Of a stretch of DNA of 64,000 nt, positions 11,902 to 25,952 are shown one piece after another. Origin of the DNA: Deinococcus alpinitundrae. GTDB taxonomy: Bacteria > Deinococcota > Deinococci > Deinococcales > Deinococcaceae. The translations under genes were made by a program, and so were the position numbers. Every line of letters starts with the position of its first letter. The stretch's first letter is position 1. Location: the NCBI RefSeq assembly GCF_009982895.1, contig NZ_WXZL01000014.1, positions 53,005-117,004 on the forward strand, written 5' to 3'. The notes below the pieces were generated by a model that did no database searches, was not told where the DNA came from, and saw only the letters and a list, made by a program, of their open reading frames with translations.

Positions 11902-11918
11902 GTGAGTATGATACTCAC
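11902..11918. promoter_or_regulatory. Palindromic operator candidate upstream of glmS leader
   Basis: GTGAGTATGATACTCAC is a perfect 7-bp inverted repeat around TGA. It contains TATGAT, a good -10 match, so a bound repressor would cover the promoter core. It lies about 95 bp before the predicted ribozyme and about 170 bp upstream of the FmdB-like gene on the other strand. No matching regulator is identified. Confidence 0.5.
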
Positions 11919-12010
11919 GGCAGTACAGCCAGCCATGCTAGATTAACGCAGCCGGAAGGACCGGCCCGACCCGGCCATGTGCTAGCGCGTCGGCACCCTC
12001 TTCTCAGGGA

Positions 12011-12205
12011 AGCGCAAGACCCCGCCGCTCAACGTGGCAGGGGAACGAGGTGGAAGTCATCGAAACCGCCCTCATCGCCGACACCTTTGTCGGCAACGCG
12101 TGGGCCGCTTCTGCGGATGCTTCCAGGGTCACTTCGCCGGACCCTCCCGACTTCACGGCTGGCACCGCCAGACTGGAGCAAACGTCCACCGAAAACCCGC
12201 CGTGA
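12011..12205 (+). ncRNA. glmS ribozyme (glucosamine-6-phosphate-activated)
   Basis: The untranslated leader of glmS carries the conserved elements of the glmS self-cleaving riboswitch in order. AGCGC begins at 12011, with the cleavage site expected between A12011 and G12012. A CCCC/GGGG pairing follows, then ACGAGGTGGAAGTCATCGAA (12045-12064), closely matching the P2 core GACGAGG-TGGAGG-TATCGAA. Next are GCGGATGCTTCC (12113-12124), a P3-like GGGTC/GACCC hairpin, CTTCACGG and a P4-like CTGGC-ACC-GCCAG hairpin (12159-12171). An extra internal hairpin GCCGACA/TGTCGGC lies between the P2 strands. The 3' boundary is approximate. The match was made by eye against the known consensus. Confidence 0.85.
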
Positions 12206-12279
12206 GGCGCGGCACAAGGCGGCGTACGGCAGATCGAGAAACGCCCCACCGACTGTGGTCGGCGCGGGCTGGAGTCAGT

Positions 12280-14121
<1,842 letters not shown>

Positions 14122-14209
14122 GGGTAGACATGAACCGCAGACGCTCCGGAACGGATCCGGCTCCTGCCGAAACAGTCCGGGGTACGGGTCAGGCTCTAGA
14201 CTGCTCGGC

Positions 14210-14968
14210 ATGACCGGCCCCAAACGCCCCACCAAGAAATCATCCACCAAACAACCCGCCTCGCGGCGCGGCGGCGCCAAATCCGCACGTGAACTCAGCA
14301 AAATCGGTCCCTCGCGTCCGGGCGGCCCCAGCAAGGATCGCCGCAGCGCCGAGGGCCGGGCCGGAGCCAAGGCGAGCGACGCCCGCCAGACCGCCCGGCC
14401 CACCGCCAGCGGCCTGGGCAGTGCGGGCCACACCGACACCAAGCAGGCCAGAGACAGCTACCAGGAAGGCCCCCGTCGCCCCGGCCAGCGGCCCGGCGGC
14501 CCGAAACCCGGGGGAAGCACGGGCGGCTTCAGAGGCGGCGGCTCACGGGGCGCAGCGCCCAAGAAGACCGGCCCTAGGGGTGCGGCCATCGGCGTCGATC
14601 TGTCGGCACCCGCACCCGAAACGGTGTTTCGCGACCTCGACGGTGCGGCGCAGACCTTCCCCGATAGCAACCTCAAGCGGGTGGCGGCGCGCATTCTGGC
14701 CGAGCGCCACAAACCCTGGCGCTACCGCCCCTTTCCCTTTCCGCTGTTTACTGATAAGGGCAACGAGCAGACCTTTTACTTCGATTTCTATGTCTACGAC
14801 AACATGGACATGGTGCTGAAACTGATTCTGGTGGCCCCGCGCGAGTCGGCGGAAGTCTGGGACAAGGTGGGGCGCTTCAAGCGGCAGTACCCGATGTACA
14901 GCTACGAACTGTGGACCCCTGACAAGCTGGCTAAGCTGCAACATCCGCGTACCCAGCTCGGCTTCTGA
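14210..14968 (+). CDS. Protein with basic disordered N-tail and conserved C-terminal core
   Basis: 252 residues, not recognised. The first 125 residues are low complexity, rich in Lys/Arg/Gly/Pro/Ser ([20 protein letters not shown] at the start, later RGG-type repeats), and would be disordered and strongly basic, suited to nucleic-acid contact. The C-terminal 125 residues look globular, with [20 protein letters not shown], a beta run [19 protein letters not shown], and [20 protein letters not shown]. The D...K spacing in FDFYVYD/LKLILV loosely recalls PD-(D/E)XK nucleases such as TnsA or VRR-NUC, but this is weak. A TAGACT box lies 7 nt before the ATG (leaderless). Confidence 0.65.
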   Translation: MTGPKRPTKKSSTKQPASRRGGAKSARELSKIGPSRPGGPSKDRRSAEGRAGAKASDARQTARPTASGLGSAGHTDTKQARDSYQEGPRRPGQRPGGPKPGGSTGGFRGGGSRGAAPKKTGPRGAAIGVDLSAPAPETVFRDLDGAAQTFPDSNLKRVAARILAERHKPWRYRPFPFPLFTDKGNEQTFYFDFYVYDNMDMVLKLILVAPRESAEVWDKVGRFKRQYPMYSYELWTPDKLAKLQHPRTQLGF

Positions 14969-15178
14969 GCGCGGGGAGATCCATAACCCTCGGACATGAA
15001 GTAAGCAAACATTAAATAAACGGTCAAGATACCGCGCTCAGCCAGACTCCATTGCGGCTGGGCGCGGCTTTGTCTGGTCTGTGGCGAACGCGGCTGAAGA
15101 TGTTTTGCCCAGATGGATATTTTGTGTAACGCTTCCCCTTGGGTGCATGAGAAGCACCTGATAGGCTCAGCGCGCGGT

Positions 15179-15256
15179 GAGGCGGGGAGATCTCCCGGCT
15201 GCGCCGACATTACAGTGACCACATCCAGGCCGCCTCGCTCATTCAGGCGGCTTTTT
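15179..15256 (+). promoter_or_regulatory. Terminator/antiterminator candidate in glgX leader
   Basis: GCCGCCT (15229-15235) pairs with AGGCGGC (15245-15251), followed by TTTTT, and the glgX Shine-Dalgarno AAGAGGAG starts at the very next base. Upstream GAGGCGG (15179-15185) is fully complementary to CCGCCTC (15230-15236), so it could pair with the terminator's 5' arm instead. The rest of the 300-bp gap after 14968 shows no gene. It may be a leader attenuator or simply the terminator of the preceding gene 260 bp away. Confidence 0.5.
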
Positions 15257-15269
15257 AAGAGGAGTTTTG

Positions 15270-17405
<2,136 letters not shown>

Positions 17406-17615
17406 ACGGCCCAGCGCCGCTGCGCTTCACGTGCTGGGCGGCCATTTCACAGTTCAGTAGAAAAAATTCCACCCGGTCGTTGAGCGCTTTCTCATCGGGC
17501 GGGTCGGAGCATTGACGTAGCGTAGACACCAACAGCCGCGTGGAGGGCCGTTCACGCCGGCGCAGCGCTCAATTTCCCCACCCTCTTTCCCTCTTTCCCT
17601 GTCAGGAGGTCTGAC

Positions 17616-19463
17616 ATGTCCCCATCCGATTTCAGCCCGGCCGGCTCCACCGTCTCCCCCACCCCGCGCCCGACCCACATGCCGGTCTCACCCGGCGAGC
17701 AGCTGGGCGCGCAGGTGTTGCCGGGCGGCGCGGGCACCCGTTTCCGGGTCTGGGCCACCGAGGCCAAAGCCGTCGCGGTCCGCATCGACGGCCAGGACTA
17801 CCCGCTGGAATGCAGCAGCGACCCCGACCACGACTGCATTCACCAGACCGTGCTGCCGTTTGGTCCTGGCACCCGCTACATGTTCGTGCTTGACGGCGTG
17901 CCCACCCCCGATCCCTACGCCCGCTTCCTGCCGGACGGCGTTCACGGTGAGGCCGAGGTGATTGCCTTCAATGTTCATGACTGGACGGACGTCAACTGGA
18001 CCGGTCTTCCGCTGAGCGAGTGCGTGTTTTACGAGCTGCACATCGGCACCTTCACGCCGCAGGGTACCTACCGAGCGGCCCAGGAGAAGTTGCCGGACCT
18101 CAAGGCGCTGGGCATCACCGCCGTCGAACTGATGCCGATTGCCGCGTTTGCCGGCGAGTACGGCTGGGGCTACGACGGGGTGGCCTTGTATGCGCCGCAC
18201 GCGCCGTATGGCCGTCCGGAAGACCTCAAGGCCTTCGTGAACGCAGCGCACAAACTTGGGCTGGCCGTCTTTCTGGATGTGGTCTACAACCATTTCGGGC
18301 CTGACGGCAACTACCTCAAGAGCTACAGCCCGCACTACTTCACGGACAAATATCAGAGCGCCTGGGGTGACGGCCTCGATTACGGCGAGCGCCACATGCG
18401 CCGCCTGATCACCGAGAACGCCCGGATGTGGCTGCGCGAGTACCACTTCGACGGCCTGCGCCTCGACGCCACCCAGAGCATGCCCGACGACTCCGAGATT
18501 CACATCTTGCAGGAACTCGCTTCGGAGGTCCACGAACTCGGCGGCACCCATCTGATGCTGGCCGAGGACTACCGCAACCTGCCGATGCTGGTGACCGACT
18601 ATCACCTCGACGGCATCTGGGTCGACGACTTTCACCACGAGGTGCGCGTCACGCTGACCGGCGACCAGGACGGGTACTACGCGGCCTTCAAGGGGGGCGC
18701 GGCGGCGCTCGCCAACGTCATCAACCGGGGCTGGACCTACGAGGGCCAGGTCTGGCCGATGGAGGACCACGCCCTGCCCGGCAATCGGCGCGGCAAACCC
18801 GCCGACGCCCTCGAAGCACCGAGCTTCGTGTACTTCATCCAGAACCATGACCAGATCGGCAACCGCGCCCAGGGCGACCGCATGACCGATGTGGAGCGCG
18901 TCTCAGCCGCCGCCTTCCGGGGAGCCAGCACCCTGCTGCTCGCGCTGCCGACGACGCCGCTGATGTTTCAGGGTCAGGAGTGGGCTGCCAGCACGCCGTT
19001 TCCCTTCTTCTCGAACCACCACGGCGAACTCGGCGCGATGGTCAGCGAGGGGCGCAAGAAGGAGTTCGGCCACTTCGAGGGCTTTGCCGGTGAGGTGCTC
19101 GACCCGCAGGCGCGCGCCACCTTTGAACGGGCCAAGCTCGACTGGGCTGAGCGGCAGCAGGGCGAGCACGCCCGGACGTACCAGCTTTACCGCGACCTGC
19201 TGAACCTGCGCAAAACCGATCCGGTGCTGCGTGAGCGCTCGCGCCGGTCGCTGACGGCGGGCCACCTCGCCGAGGTGCTGTGGGTGCGTTGGCAGACCGA
19301 TCTGGGCGAGCAGCTGCTGTTGTGGAACACTGGCAAAACGGACGTGACGCCTGCGGAGCTCGGGCTGCCTTTCAGGCTGCCGTCGAGGCTGGTCTTTCAC
19401 AGCGAAGGGCAGGCTGAAACCCGACTGGGAGCCGGGGAAGCCGCCTTGCTGGGGAACGGATGA
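17616..19463 (+). CDS. treZ: Malto-oligosyltrehalose trehalohydrolase
   Basis: 615 residues. It cleaves free trehalose from malto-oligosyltrehalose made by TreY. The N-terminal CBM48-like domain begins at [18 protein letters not shown]. The GH13 barrel carries [38 protein letters not shown] (nucleophile Asp), [11 protein letters not shown] (acid/base Glu) and [16 protein letters not shown] (Asp), the TreZ pattern. CAGGAGG lies upstream of the ATG. The 210-bp gap to glgX has no clear terminator, so the three genes may be co-transcribed. Its last 4 bp overlap treY (ATGA). Confidence 0.95.
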   Translation: MSPSDFSPAGSTVSPTPRPTHMPVSPGEQLGAQVLPGGAGTRFRVWATEAKAVAVRIDGQDYPLECSSDPDHDCIHQTVLPFGPGTRYMFVLDGVPTPDPYARFLPDGVHGEAEVIAFNVHDWTDVNWTGLPLSECVFYELHIGTFTPQGTYRAAQEKLPDLKALGITAVELMPIAAFAGEYGWGYDGVALYAPHAPYGRPEDLKAFVNAAHKLGLAVFLDVVYNHFGPDGNYLKSYSPHYFTDKYQSAWGDGLDYGERHMRRLITENARMWLREYHFDGLRLDATQSMPDDSEIHILQELASEVHELGGTHLMLAEDYRNLPMLVTDYHLDGIWVDDFHHEVRVTLTGDQDGYYAAFKGGAAALANVINRGWTYEGQVWPMEDHALPGNRRGKPADALEAPSFVYFIQNHDQIGNRAQGDRMTDVERVSAAAFRGASTLLLALPTTPLMFQGQEWAASTPFPFFSNHHGELGAMVSEGRKKEFGHFEGFAGEVLDPQARATFERAKLDWAERQQGEHARTYQLYRDLLNLRKTDPVLRERSRRSLTAGHLAEVLWVRWQTDLGEQLLLWNTGKTDVTPAELGLPFRLPSRLVFHSEGQAETRLGAGEAALLGNG

Positions 19464-22369
19464 CAGCGGCGGTGCAGGAAGTCCAGCCGTCACCGCAGGC
19501 TCCAGCTTCGCCGCAGATCGCCCAGATTCCGCGCGCCACCTACCGGCTGCAACTGCACGGCCCCATCGAATTGCCGGGCGGCAAGTCGGCCCGCTTCGAT
19601 TTCCGGGACGCGGCCAGGGTCGTGCCTTACCTCGCACGGCTGGGCGTCAGCACCCTCTACCTCTCTCCCATCTGGCAGGCCACGCCCGGCAGCACGCACG
19701 GCTACGACGCCACCGACCACAGCCGGGTCTCGGACGAACTCGGCGGCGAGAAGGGACTGCGCAAGCTCTGGCAGGTGGTTCAGGCGCACAGCATGACCAT
19801 CATCGCCGACTTCGTGCCCAATCACATGGGCATCGCGGGTGGCCACAACCCCTACTGGGAAGACGTACTCCGGCACGGCCTGGCCAGCCGCTACGCCCAC
19901 TTCTTCGACATCGCCTGGGAACCCCTCAAGCGCGCCCTCAGCGGCAAGGTGCTGTTGCCGGTGCTGGGCGACCAGTACGGGCGGGTACTGGAGCGCGGTG
20001 AACTGAAGGTGGTCCGGCGCGGCGGCGAATTCGGCCTCGATTACTTCGGGCGCACCTTTCCGCTCTCGCCGCGTCAGACCGCCCCGATTCTGGAGCGGGC
20101 CTGGTCGCTCTGCGATTTGTCGGCAGGCCACGAAGTCCGCTCAGATTTGGCCTCGCTGGCTTTGCAGGCCACCAATCTGCCGCGCAGCAGCGCCGATCTC
20201 AGCGATGCCGAGCGCGAGAGCCGGGCGAGCGAGAGCACCGTCATCGAGCGGCGGCTCGAGCGCCTGGCGGAAGTCAAGGCCGTTCACACGGCCCTCGACG
20301 CCGCGCTCACCGAACTCAACGCCGACCTGCCGCGTCTGGACACCCTGATTCAGGAGCAGAACTACCGCCTGAGCTACTGGAAGGTGGCCTCCGAGCAGAT
20401 CAATTACCGAAGGTTTTTCGACATCAACGATCTGGCCGCGCTGCGCATCGAGGACCCCCGCGTGTTCGACTGGGCACACACCAAACTGTTCGAGCTGATC
20501 AAGGAGGGCGTCATCGCCGGGGTGCGGCTCGACCATACCGACGGGCTGTACGACCCCGCCGGGTACTTCCAGGCGCTCCAGGAGCGGGCCGCCGAGGTGC
20601 TGGGCGTGCCGTACACGCCGGGCGACAAACCGCTGTACGTGCTGGCCGAGAAGATTCTGGAACCCGGCGAGCGGCTGCCGCACTGGCCGGTCCACGGCAC
20701 CACCGGCTACGACTTTCTGGCGCAGCTCGGCGGCGTGTTCGTGGAGAGCGCCAACGAGGACGAGATCAGCGGCATCTACCGGCGCTTTACCGGCGACCGT
20801 AAGACCTACGGCCAGATTCTGCACGACACCAAGGAACTCATTCAGCGGGTCAGTCTGGCCTCCGAGGTAAACGTGCTGGCTGAGCACCTGGAGCGGCTGG
20901 CCGAGGCCGATCTGCGCTGGCGCGACTTTACTCTGAGCAGTCTGCGCGAGGTGCTGCGCGAGGTGATCGCCGCCTTTCCGGTCTACCGCACCTACGTGCG
21001 CCTGGGTGGGCGCGAAAGCGGCGACGATGCCAAGATCGCCCACGCCATCAAGGACGCTAGGAAGCTCAACCGCGACCTCGACGCCAGCTTGTTCGACTTC
21101 CTGAAGGCGGTTCTGACCCTCGACGCGCCGGATCAGGCCACCCGCGAGCGCTACGCCGAGTTCGCCTTCCGGTTCCAGCAGCTCACCGGCCCGGTGACGG
21201 CCAAGGGAGCCGAGGACACCGCTTTTTACCGCTACGGACGGCTGCTGTGCCTGAATGAAGTCGGCGGCGACCCGGCCATCTTCGGCACTCCGCCGCGCAC
21301 CTTTCATGCCCAGGCCCGCGAACGCGGCGAGAAGTGGCCGCACGCCATGCTGAGTACCAGCACCCACGACACCAAACGCGGCGAGGGCACCCGCGCCCGC
21401 ATCGCGGTCCTCAGCGAGCTGCCGCAAACCTGGGCAGCGTACCTGAGCCAGTGGAGCCGCCTGGCCCGCACTTTCGAGCAGCCCCTCCCCGAGAGCGCAG
21501 GCCAGGCTCCCAGCACCGGCGACCAGATGATGCTGTTTCAGAACCTGCTGGGCATCTGGCCGCTGGACGGCAACCGCGAGGACCTGCCCGAGCGCCTCAG
21601 CGCCGCCATGCTCAAGTCGGCCCGCGAGGCCAAGCTGCACACCTCCTGGGCCGCTCCCGACGAGGCGTATGAGGGCGCGCTCGACCAGCTCATTCGCGGG
21701 CTGCTGGCGTCCGACGAATTCACCGGCAGCATGCAGACGTTTCATGAGCAGATCAGCCCCCACGGCGCGCAAAACAGCCTCTCGGCGGCGCTAGTGCGGC
21801 TGACCGCACCCGGTGTGCCCGACATCTACCAGGGGAACGAAAGCTGGAACCAGTCGCTGGTCGATCCCGACAACCGCCGCCCAGTGAATTACGCTCGCCT
21901 GAGCAGCTTGCTGCGGCGCATCGAGGAGAAGCGCGCGAAAGACCCGCTGGGGCTGGCCGAAGAACTGCTCCGGCGCTACCAGAGCGGCGGCGTCAAGCTG
22001 CTCGCCACCTGGGCAGCGCTGCAAGCGCGACGGGACCACCCGGCCCTGTTTGCTGAAGGCCAGTACCAGGCGCTCAGCGGCGGCAAGCATGTCCTGGCCT
22101 TCTCACGCGAGTGGCAGGGTGAGCGGGCCGTCACGGTGGCCCCACGCCTGACCTACAGCCTCACCCGGGGCCAGCATCCCTGGGCGCTAGGTGAGGTGTG
22201 GGGCAGCCGCAGCCTGAGCCTGCCGAGCGGCAATTACCGCAGTGCCATTACCGGCGAGCGCTTCCGGGTTCAAAGCGACAAGATCGCGCTGAGCAAAGTG
22301 CTGGAATTTTTTCCGGTGGCGCTGCTGATCAGGGAACCCAGGCAAAATCAGGAGTTGCACTTTGCATAA
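19460..22369 (+). CDS. treY: Malto-oligosyltrehalose synthase
   Basis: 969 residues. It is an intramolecular transglucosidase that turns the reducing-end alpha-1,4 linkage of maltooligosaccharides into an alpha,alpha-1,1 bond. Recognisable features are [109 protein letters not shown] and the C-terminal [11 protein letters not shown]...[10 protein letters not shown], all TreY hallmarks. Its length is a little above the 700-900 residues common in the family. It is translationally coupled to treZ, and no terminator hairpin with T-run is seen directly after its stop. Confidence 0.95.
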   Translation: MTAAVQEVQPSPQAPASPQIAQIPRATYRLQLHGPIELPGGKSARFDFRDAARVVPYLARLGVSTLYLSPIWQATPGSTHGYDATDHSRVSDELGGEKGLRKLWQVVQAHSMTIIADFVPNHMGIAGGHNPYWEDVLRHGLASRYAHFFDIAWEPLKRALSGKVLLPVLGDQYGRVLERGELKVVRRGGEFGLDYFGRTFPLSPRQTAPILERAWSLCDLSAGHEVRSDLASLALQATNLPRSSADLSDAERESRASESTVIERRLERLAEVKAVHTALDAALTELNADLPRLDTLIQEQNYRLSYWKVASEQINYRRFFDINDLAALRIEDPRVFDWAHTKLFELIKEGVIAGVRLDHTDGLYDPAGYFQALQERAAEVLGVPYTPGDKPLYVLAEKILEPGERLPHWPVHGTTGYDFLAQLGGVFVESANEDEISGIYRRFTGDRKTYGQILHDTKELIQRVSLASEVNVLAEHLERLAEADLRWRDFTLSSLREVLREVIAAFPVYRTYVRLGGRESGDDAKIAHAIKDARKLNRDLDASLFDFLKAVLTLDAPDQATRERYAEFAFRFQQLTGPVTAKGAEDTAFYRYGRLLCLNEVGGDPAIFGTPPRTFHAQARERGEKWPHAMLSTSTHDTKRGEGTRARIAVLSELPQTWAAYLSQWSRLARTFEQPLPESAGQAPSTGDQMMLFQNLLGIWPLDGNREDLPERLSAAMLKSAREAKLHTSWAAPDEAYEGALDQLIRGLLASDEFTGSMQTFHEQISPHGAQNSLSAALVRLTAPGVPDIYQGNESWNQSLVDPDNRRPVNYARLSSLLRRIEEKRAKDPLGLAEELLRRYQSGGVKLLATWAALQARRDHPALFAEGQYQALSGGKHVLAFSREWQGERAVTVAPRLTYSLTRGQHPWALGEVWGSRSLSLPSGNYRSAITGERFRVQSDKIALSKVLEFFPVALLIREPRQNQELHFA

Positions 22370-22740
22370 CATATCTGCTCAGCAAGGGGAGTGGATAGGT
22401 GAGATTCGTTAAAATAAGGCCGTAGTAATAATACTGTCCTGTGTCAAATTTCACAGATAGGGACAGAAGTTAAGCTTGACAAAGCTTTAGCAACAACTGA
22501 AATACACTTGATGGTGGGAATTTTTCAAGACGGTGACCGACACCAGTTAGGCGTCACTACCTTTTTCGTTAAGCTGCCGAAGCTCGGACATTATCTTTGG
22601 GTCGAGCTACGTCTGACGACTTGCAGGGCCTCCAGAATGGGCAATATCTGAGATCAGGAAGATTTATTGTACCGCTCCTTTATCACCTTCCGCGCTCACC
22701 AAAAACTCATAGATTAGGTAGCCTGAATCAGAAGGAAAAC
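22370..22740. other. AT-richer intergenic stretch, no gene seen
   Basis: 370 bp between treY and the convergent lipoprotein gene with lower G+C than its surroundings. No ORF has convincing coding character. It contains TGTGTCAAATTTCACA at about 22440-22455, one base from the CRP/FNR-type TGTGA-N6-TCACA half-site pattern, and an imperfect AAGCTTGACAAAGCTTT repeat. No RNA gene was recognised. Confidence 0.5.
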
Positions 22741-22741
22741 G

Positions 22742-22769
22742 GAGAAATCCCCATTAACGGGGATTTCTC
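22742..22769 (-). terminator. Terminator of the repeat lipoprotein gene
   Basis: GAGAAATCCCC (22742-22752) and GGGGATTTCTC (22759-22769) form a perfect 11-bp stem with a 6-nt loop, followed on the minus strand by CGTTTTCC. It may serve treY from the other side as well, where TTAATTG follows. Confidence 0.7.
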
Positions 22770-22809
22770 TTAATTGAAACTAGCTTTATAATACCTTCCC
22801 TGAAAAATC

Positions 22810-25524
22810 TCAGGGGATAACGGTGGTCGACTCAGCCTTGAAGTTGTCATAGGGCAAGTTGTCCCCCTGACCGACGTTCGTCCAGCGCAAGGTCTCTTGG
22901 TATTGACGCGCGGCAGTGCCAGCGGGCGCTGCAACCTGAGCCTTGAGGAAGACTACGGCACTCGGAGTGATGGCGAAAGCCGGGTTCATGGTAATAGTCT
23001 GCTGACCTACGCCACTGTTGGCGCTCACGGTGTAATCGGTGCCCAGTACCAGCAGCCTGGCAGTGCCGTTGGTTTCGTTGCTGTTGACCGCTCCGGTGAC
23101 CGGGTCACGGGCGGGGGTGGGATCGTAGTAGACCTGGGTATTGCTGAAAGTGAAGATACCGGGGGTCTGCTGAATCGGGCTCGTCGCGCCGAAATTCATG
23201 ACGAAGACGTTCTTGACGGCAGCCTCGTTGGAGGCAGGTTCCACGATGGCGAGACCGGTGATGGCAGTACCAACCGGATCACCCTGACGGATCGGGTCAG
23301 TCGTATCGGTGAGCTGAGTCTGCTCGGAGAGGAATGTTACTACGTTCACGCAGGCCTGGGCTGAACCTGTTCCAGCGTTGGTGCTGGTGTAGCTGCCGAC
23401 ATCGCAGTACGAACCTGCTGGCGCACCACGGGGCACCGTGCTAGTGACGTTGAGAGTCAGGACGGCACCGGGAGCCAGATCGATAGTGGGCGGCGTGGTG
23501 CTGACCGTGTTGTTAGCGAAGCTGACACTACCGGCCTGCGTCGTTCCACTGACGGTGTAGTTACCACTGCCGAAGTTCACGAAGGTGCCCGCACCACCCT
23601 GGAGCTTGCCGAGCAGATCACTGACCGCAACGGCGGTAGCCGTGGAGCTGCCACTGTTGGTGACCGTGATCTGGCTGTTGTAGCTGCTGCCAGGGGTCAA
23701 GGTATTCAAAGGAGGTTGGTTGGCACTTTGGGTGTTGACCTTGGTGATGATGAGCTTGGGGCTGGCGACCTTAAAGCAGGCGAGCTGCGAAGTGGTCGGC
23801 GCTACGGCCGTGCCATTGTTGCTGGTCGCGGTAAAGGTACCGGTATCACAGTACTGGCCGTCGGTGGTACCAGCAGCGCTGAAGGTAAAGCTGGTGCTGC
23901 CTCCGGCTGCCAAGTTGAAGGCTCCAGTGGTGAAGCCGGTATTGGCCGGGTTGACCGTTGCAGCGATGCCAGCGGGCGACGAGACCGGAGCACTCTTGAT
24001 GGCGTAGTTGGCGGCAACGGTGGTCGGATCAATCTGGTCGGTGACCACCACGTTGGTGGCAGGCGCATTGCCAGCGTTGTTAACCGTGATCCGGGCAAAG
24101 ACGGGAGTGTTCTGTCCAACGACCACACCACTGGCGATCGGGGTGAAGGCACCCGTACTGTCCACAGTTCCCAGGGTCTTGATGATATTCAGGGTTGGAG
24201 CGGTGACGGTCAGGCAGGCCTGAGCATTGAGGTTGTTGGGCGTTACGGTGCCGAAGGCGCCGTTGGCATAGCTCACAACGGTGGCCACGTCACAGAACAC
24301 ACCGACAGCGCTTGACTGACCTGAGAAGGTGAATGTTTTGCTGGCACCAGGGGCCAGATCGAAGGGAGCAGCGTCGAAGCCGTCCTGCCCGTTGGCGGTG
24401 GTTCCAGCCGGAGCGGTGATGCTGTAAGGAGCGCCGTCACCCGACTTCAGCACGTCGTTGATTTTGATGCCGGTGGCCAGGCCCGCACCCGTGTTTGTGA
24501 CCGTCACAGTGTAGTTACCGGCCTGATTCAGTCCGACAGCGGTAGGATTGACCGTCTTGGTGATGCTTAGTTTGGCACTCGGCGCGAAAGCCTTATCGAG
24601 GAAGCGCTTAGTGATCTCGGTGCCGTTGACGTACGCCACCACGCGGACGCGGGCGGTGGCGGTGGTTGCTTTCGGATCGTGATTGAGGGCTGTCCAGGTA
24701 AAGCCGCTGGTATCGGGAGTGTTGACGCCGGTCACGTTGTACAGCGGGTATTCGACGCTGGACGGGAAACGCGCGTTGCTGCCTGTGGCGCTGTTGGTGT
24801 AAGTGTTAGCACTCGTGGCGTTATCGTTGATGTCCTGACGAGATATGGCACCAGAGGGCGCGCCACCGTCGTCTGCGGCTGAGAAGCGGACACTACCTGT
24901 CGTGGCCTCCGTCAAGATGTCCCAGCGCACGTTGGCTCCGACAATCGGGCGAACAGTGCCGTCGGCCGTCTTGTAACCTACGTAACCGGCAGCCACGTTC
25001 TGGGTATTGAGCGGCGCGACTTCCTGAAGCTCATTGGCTGCTGGCACACCGGGGTTGGTCGCAGTGCCGACCTTCGTGGGGTCAATGCCGCCAGTCTGGT
25101 CTTCAAGCCAGGCGTAGAACACAAAGCGGGTGCTGACGTTGTTCAGGTCATCCTGGGTGATGGCAACCTGCTTGCCTGCAGCATCCAGGTAAAAGGCACC
25201 CGACGAGGAGGCCACGGGTACGGCGACCAAGGTGGGTGCGACGAGTACCACGCTCTGGCCTGCCGAGACGGTAAAGGTCTGAGACTGACTGACAAAACCT
25301 GCCTGGCTGTAGGTCACAGTATAAGTGCCTGGGGCTAACTTGTTATAATCGCTGCTGGGAACCGTGTTGCCGCTCGCGTCCTTAATGATTACGGTATAGT
25401 CAGAGGCATTCGATACTGTAATCGCACCAACAGTAGGAGCGACTGGAGTATTGGTGGTGTTCGATCCGCAGGCAGCGAGTAACAGAACAGTGGTTAAAGC
25501 GAGGATGCCGATTTTTCCGTTCAT
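22810..25524 (-). CDS. Large surface lipoprotein: PEGA-like domain plus DUF11-type repeats
   Basis: 904 residues from the ATG at 25524, chosen because TAGGAG precedes it and the protein then starts with a lipoprotein signal (KIGILALTTVLLLAACGSN; lipobox LAAC). Residues about 38-105 (GAITVSNASDYTVIIKDASG to FTVSAGQSVVLVAP) resemble a PEGA domain. From about residue 350 there are at least three DUF11-like modules, each opening LSITKTVNP / LNIIKTLGT / LIITKVNTQ, followed by a 'tVtvtNtGxgxAtgvxvxD' strand and ending with a 'G.(Y/F)CD..t' motif. Such repeats build extended cell-surface stalks. The function is probably adhesive or structural; the partner is unknown. Confidence 0.75.
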   Translation of the reverse strand: MNGKIGILALTTVLLLAACGSNTTNTPVAPTVGAITVSNASDYTVIIKDASGNTVPSSDYNKLAPGTYTVTYSQAGFVSQSQTFTVSAGQSVVLVAPTLVAVPVASSSGAFYLDAAGKQVAITQDDLNNVSTRFVFYAWLEDQTGGIDPTKVGTATNPGVPAANELQEVAPLNTQNVAAGYVGYKTADGTVRPIVGANVRWDILTEATTGSVRFSAADDGGAPSGAISRQDINDNATSANTYTNSATGSNARFPSSVEYPLYNVTGVNTPDTSGFTWTALNHDPKATTATARVRVVAYVNGTEITKRFLDKAFAPSAKLSITKTVNPTAVGLNQAGNYTVTVTNTGAGLATGIKINDVLKSGDGAPYSITAPAGTTANGQDGFDAAPFDLAPGASKTFTFSGQSSAVGVFCDVATVVSYANGAFGTVTPNNLNAQACLTVTAPTLNIIKTLGTVDSTGAFTPIASGVVVGQNTPVFARITVNNAGNAPATNVVVTDQIDPTTVAANYAIKSAPVSSPAGIAATVNPANTGFTTGAFNLAAGGSTSFTFSAAGTTDGQYCDTGTFTATSNNGTAVAPTTSQLACFKVASPKLIITKVNTQSANQPPLNTLTPGSSYNSQITVTNSGSSTATAVAVSDLLGKLQGGAGTFVNFGSGNYTVSGTTQAGSVSFANNTVSTTPPTIDLAPGAVLTLNVTSTVPRGAPAGSYCDVGSYTSTNAGTGSAQACVNVVTFLSEQTQLTDTTDPIRQGDPVGTAITGLAIVEPASNEAAVKNVFVMNFGATSPIQQTPGIFTFSNTQVYYDPTPARDPVTGAVNSNETNGTARLLVLGTDYTVSANSGVGQQTITMNPAFAITPSAVVFLKAQVAAPAGTAARQYQETLRWTNVGQGDNLPYDNFKAESTTVIP

Positions 25525-25560
25525 GGGTCTCCTAGATAATGTGCTGTTGACTCTGTATAG

Positions 25561-25583
25561 CCAGGCAATATTCACTTGCCTGG
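25561..25583. repeat. Inverted repeat at the lipoprotein promoter
   Basis: CCAGGCAA (25561-25568) and TTGCCTGG (25576-25583) are perfect 8-bp arms with a 7-bp spacer. A TATACA -10 candidate for the lipoprotein gene lies immediately beside it on the minus strand, so a bound protein would cover the -35 region. Confidence 0.45.
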
Positions 25584-25952
25584 TCGCCGTACCCCTCCCC
25601 TTCAAATAGATGAAGAAGGGGCAGGGTGCTGATGAGAAAAATCTGTGACTGCGTGTACATTGAGATTATAGACAATTGGCGGGCCGCCTGTACTCATGAT
25701 GGCTTTAAGATGCTCAAAAAAAACTAATGCCATCTTCATAAAATGGTGGTTAAGGCCGTGCCTGACTGGTTTATGATGATGTGAGAAACCATATCCTTCG
25801 GTAGAAATTTTGAGTGAGGCAGTAGAATAATCTGGAAGTGAGACCATAGGTTAAATGAGTGTTTGCCCAAGGCTTACGAGTTAAAGACTCAGTGAATACC
25901 CTTCAGGACAAGTCGGGAACCCTTGTCAGGCCGCCCGCGTATCCTGTGGTGT
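25584..25952. other. Intergenic stretch, no convincing gene
   Basis: About 370 bp between two divergent genes. An 81-codon frame on the minus strand has no recognisable features and an unlikely composition. Short arms GATGGC/GCCATC (around 25698 and 25729) frame an A-rich loop. No tRNA or known ncRNA signature was seen. Confidence 0.4.

Noticed and set aside
12034..12279. N-terminal extension of glmS
   Set aside because: The catalytic Cys must directly follow the initiator Met; the region is the ribozyme leader.
22440..22455. CRP-like TGTGTCAAATTTCACA site
   Set aside because: One mismatch in a half-site and no divergent promoter beside it, so not reported as a regulatory feature.
25602..25847. 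81-codon minus-strand frame
   Set aside because: No start signal, no family similarity and atypical composition; left as intergenic.
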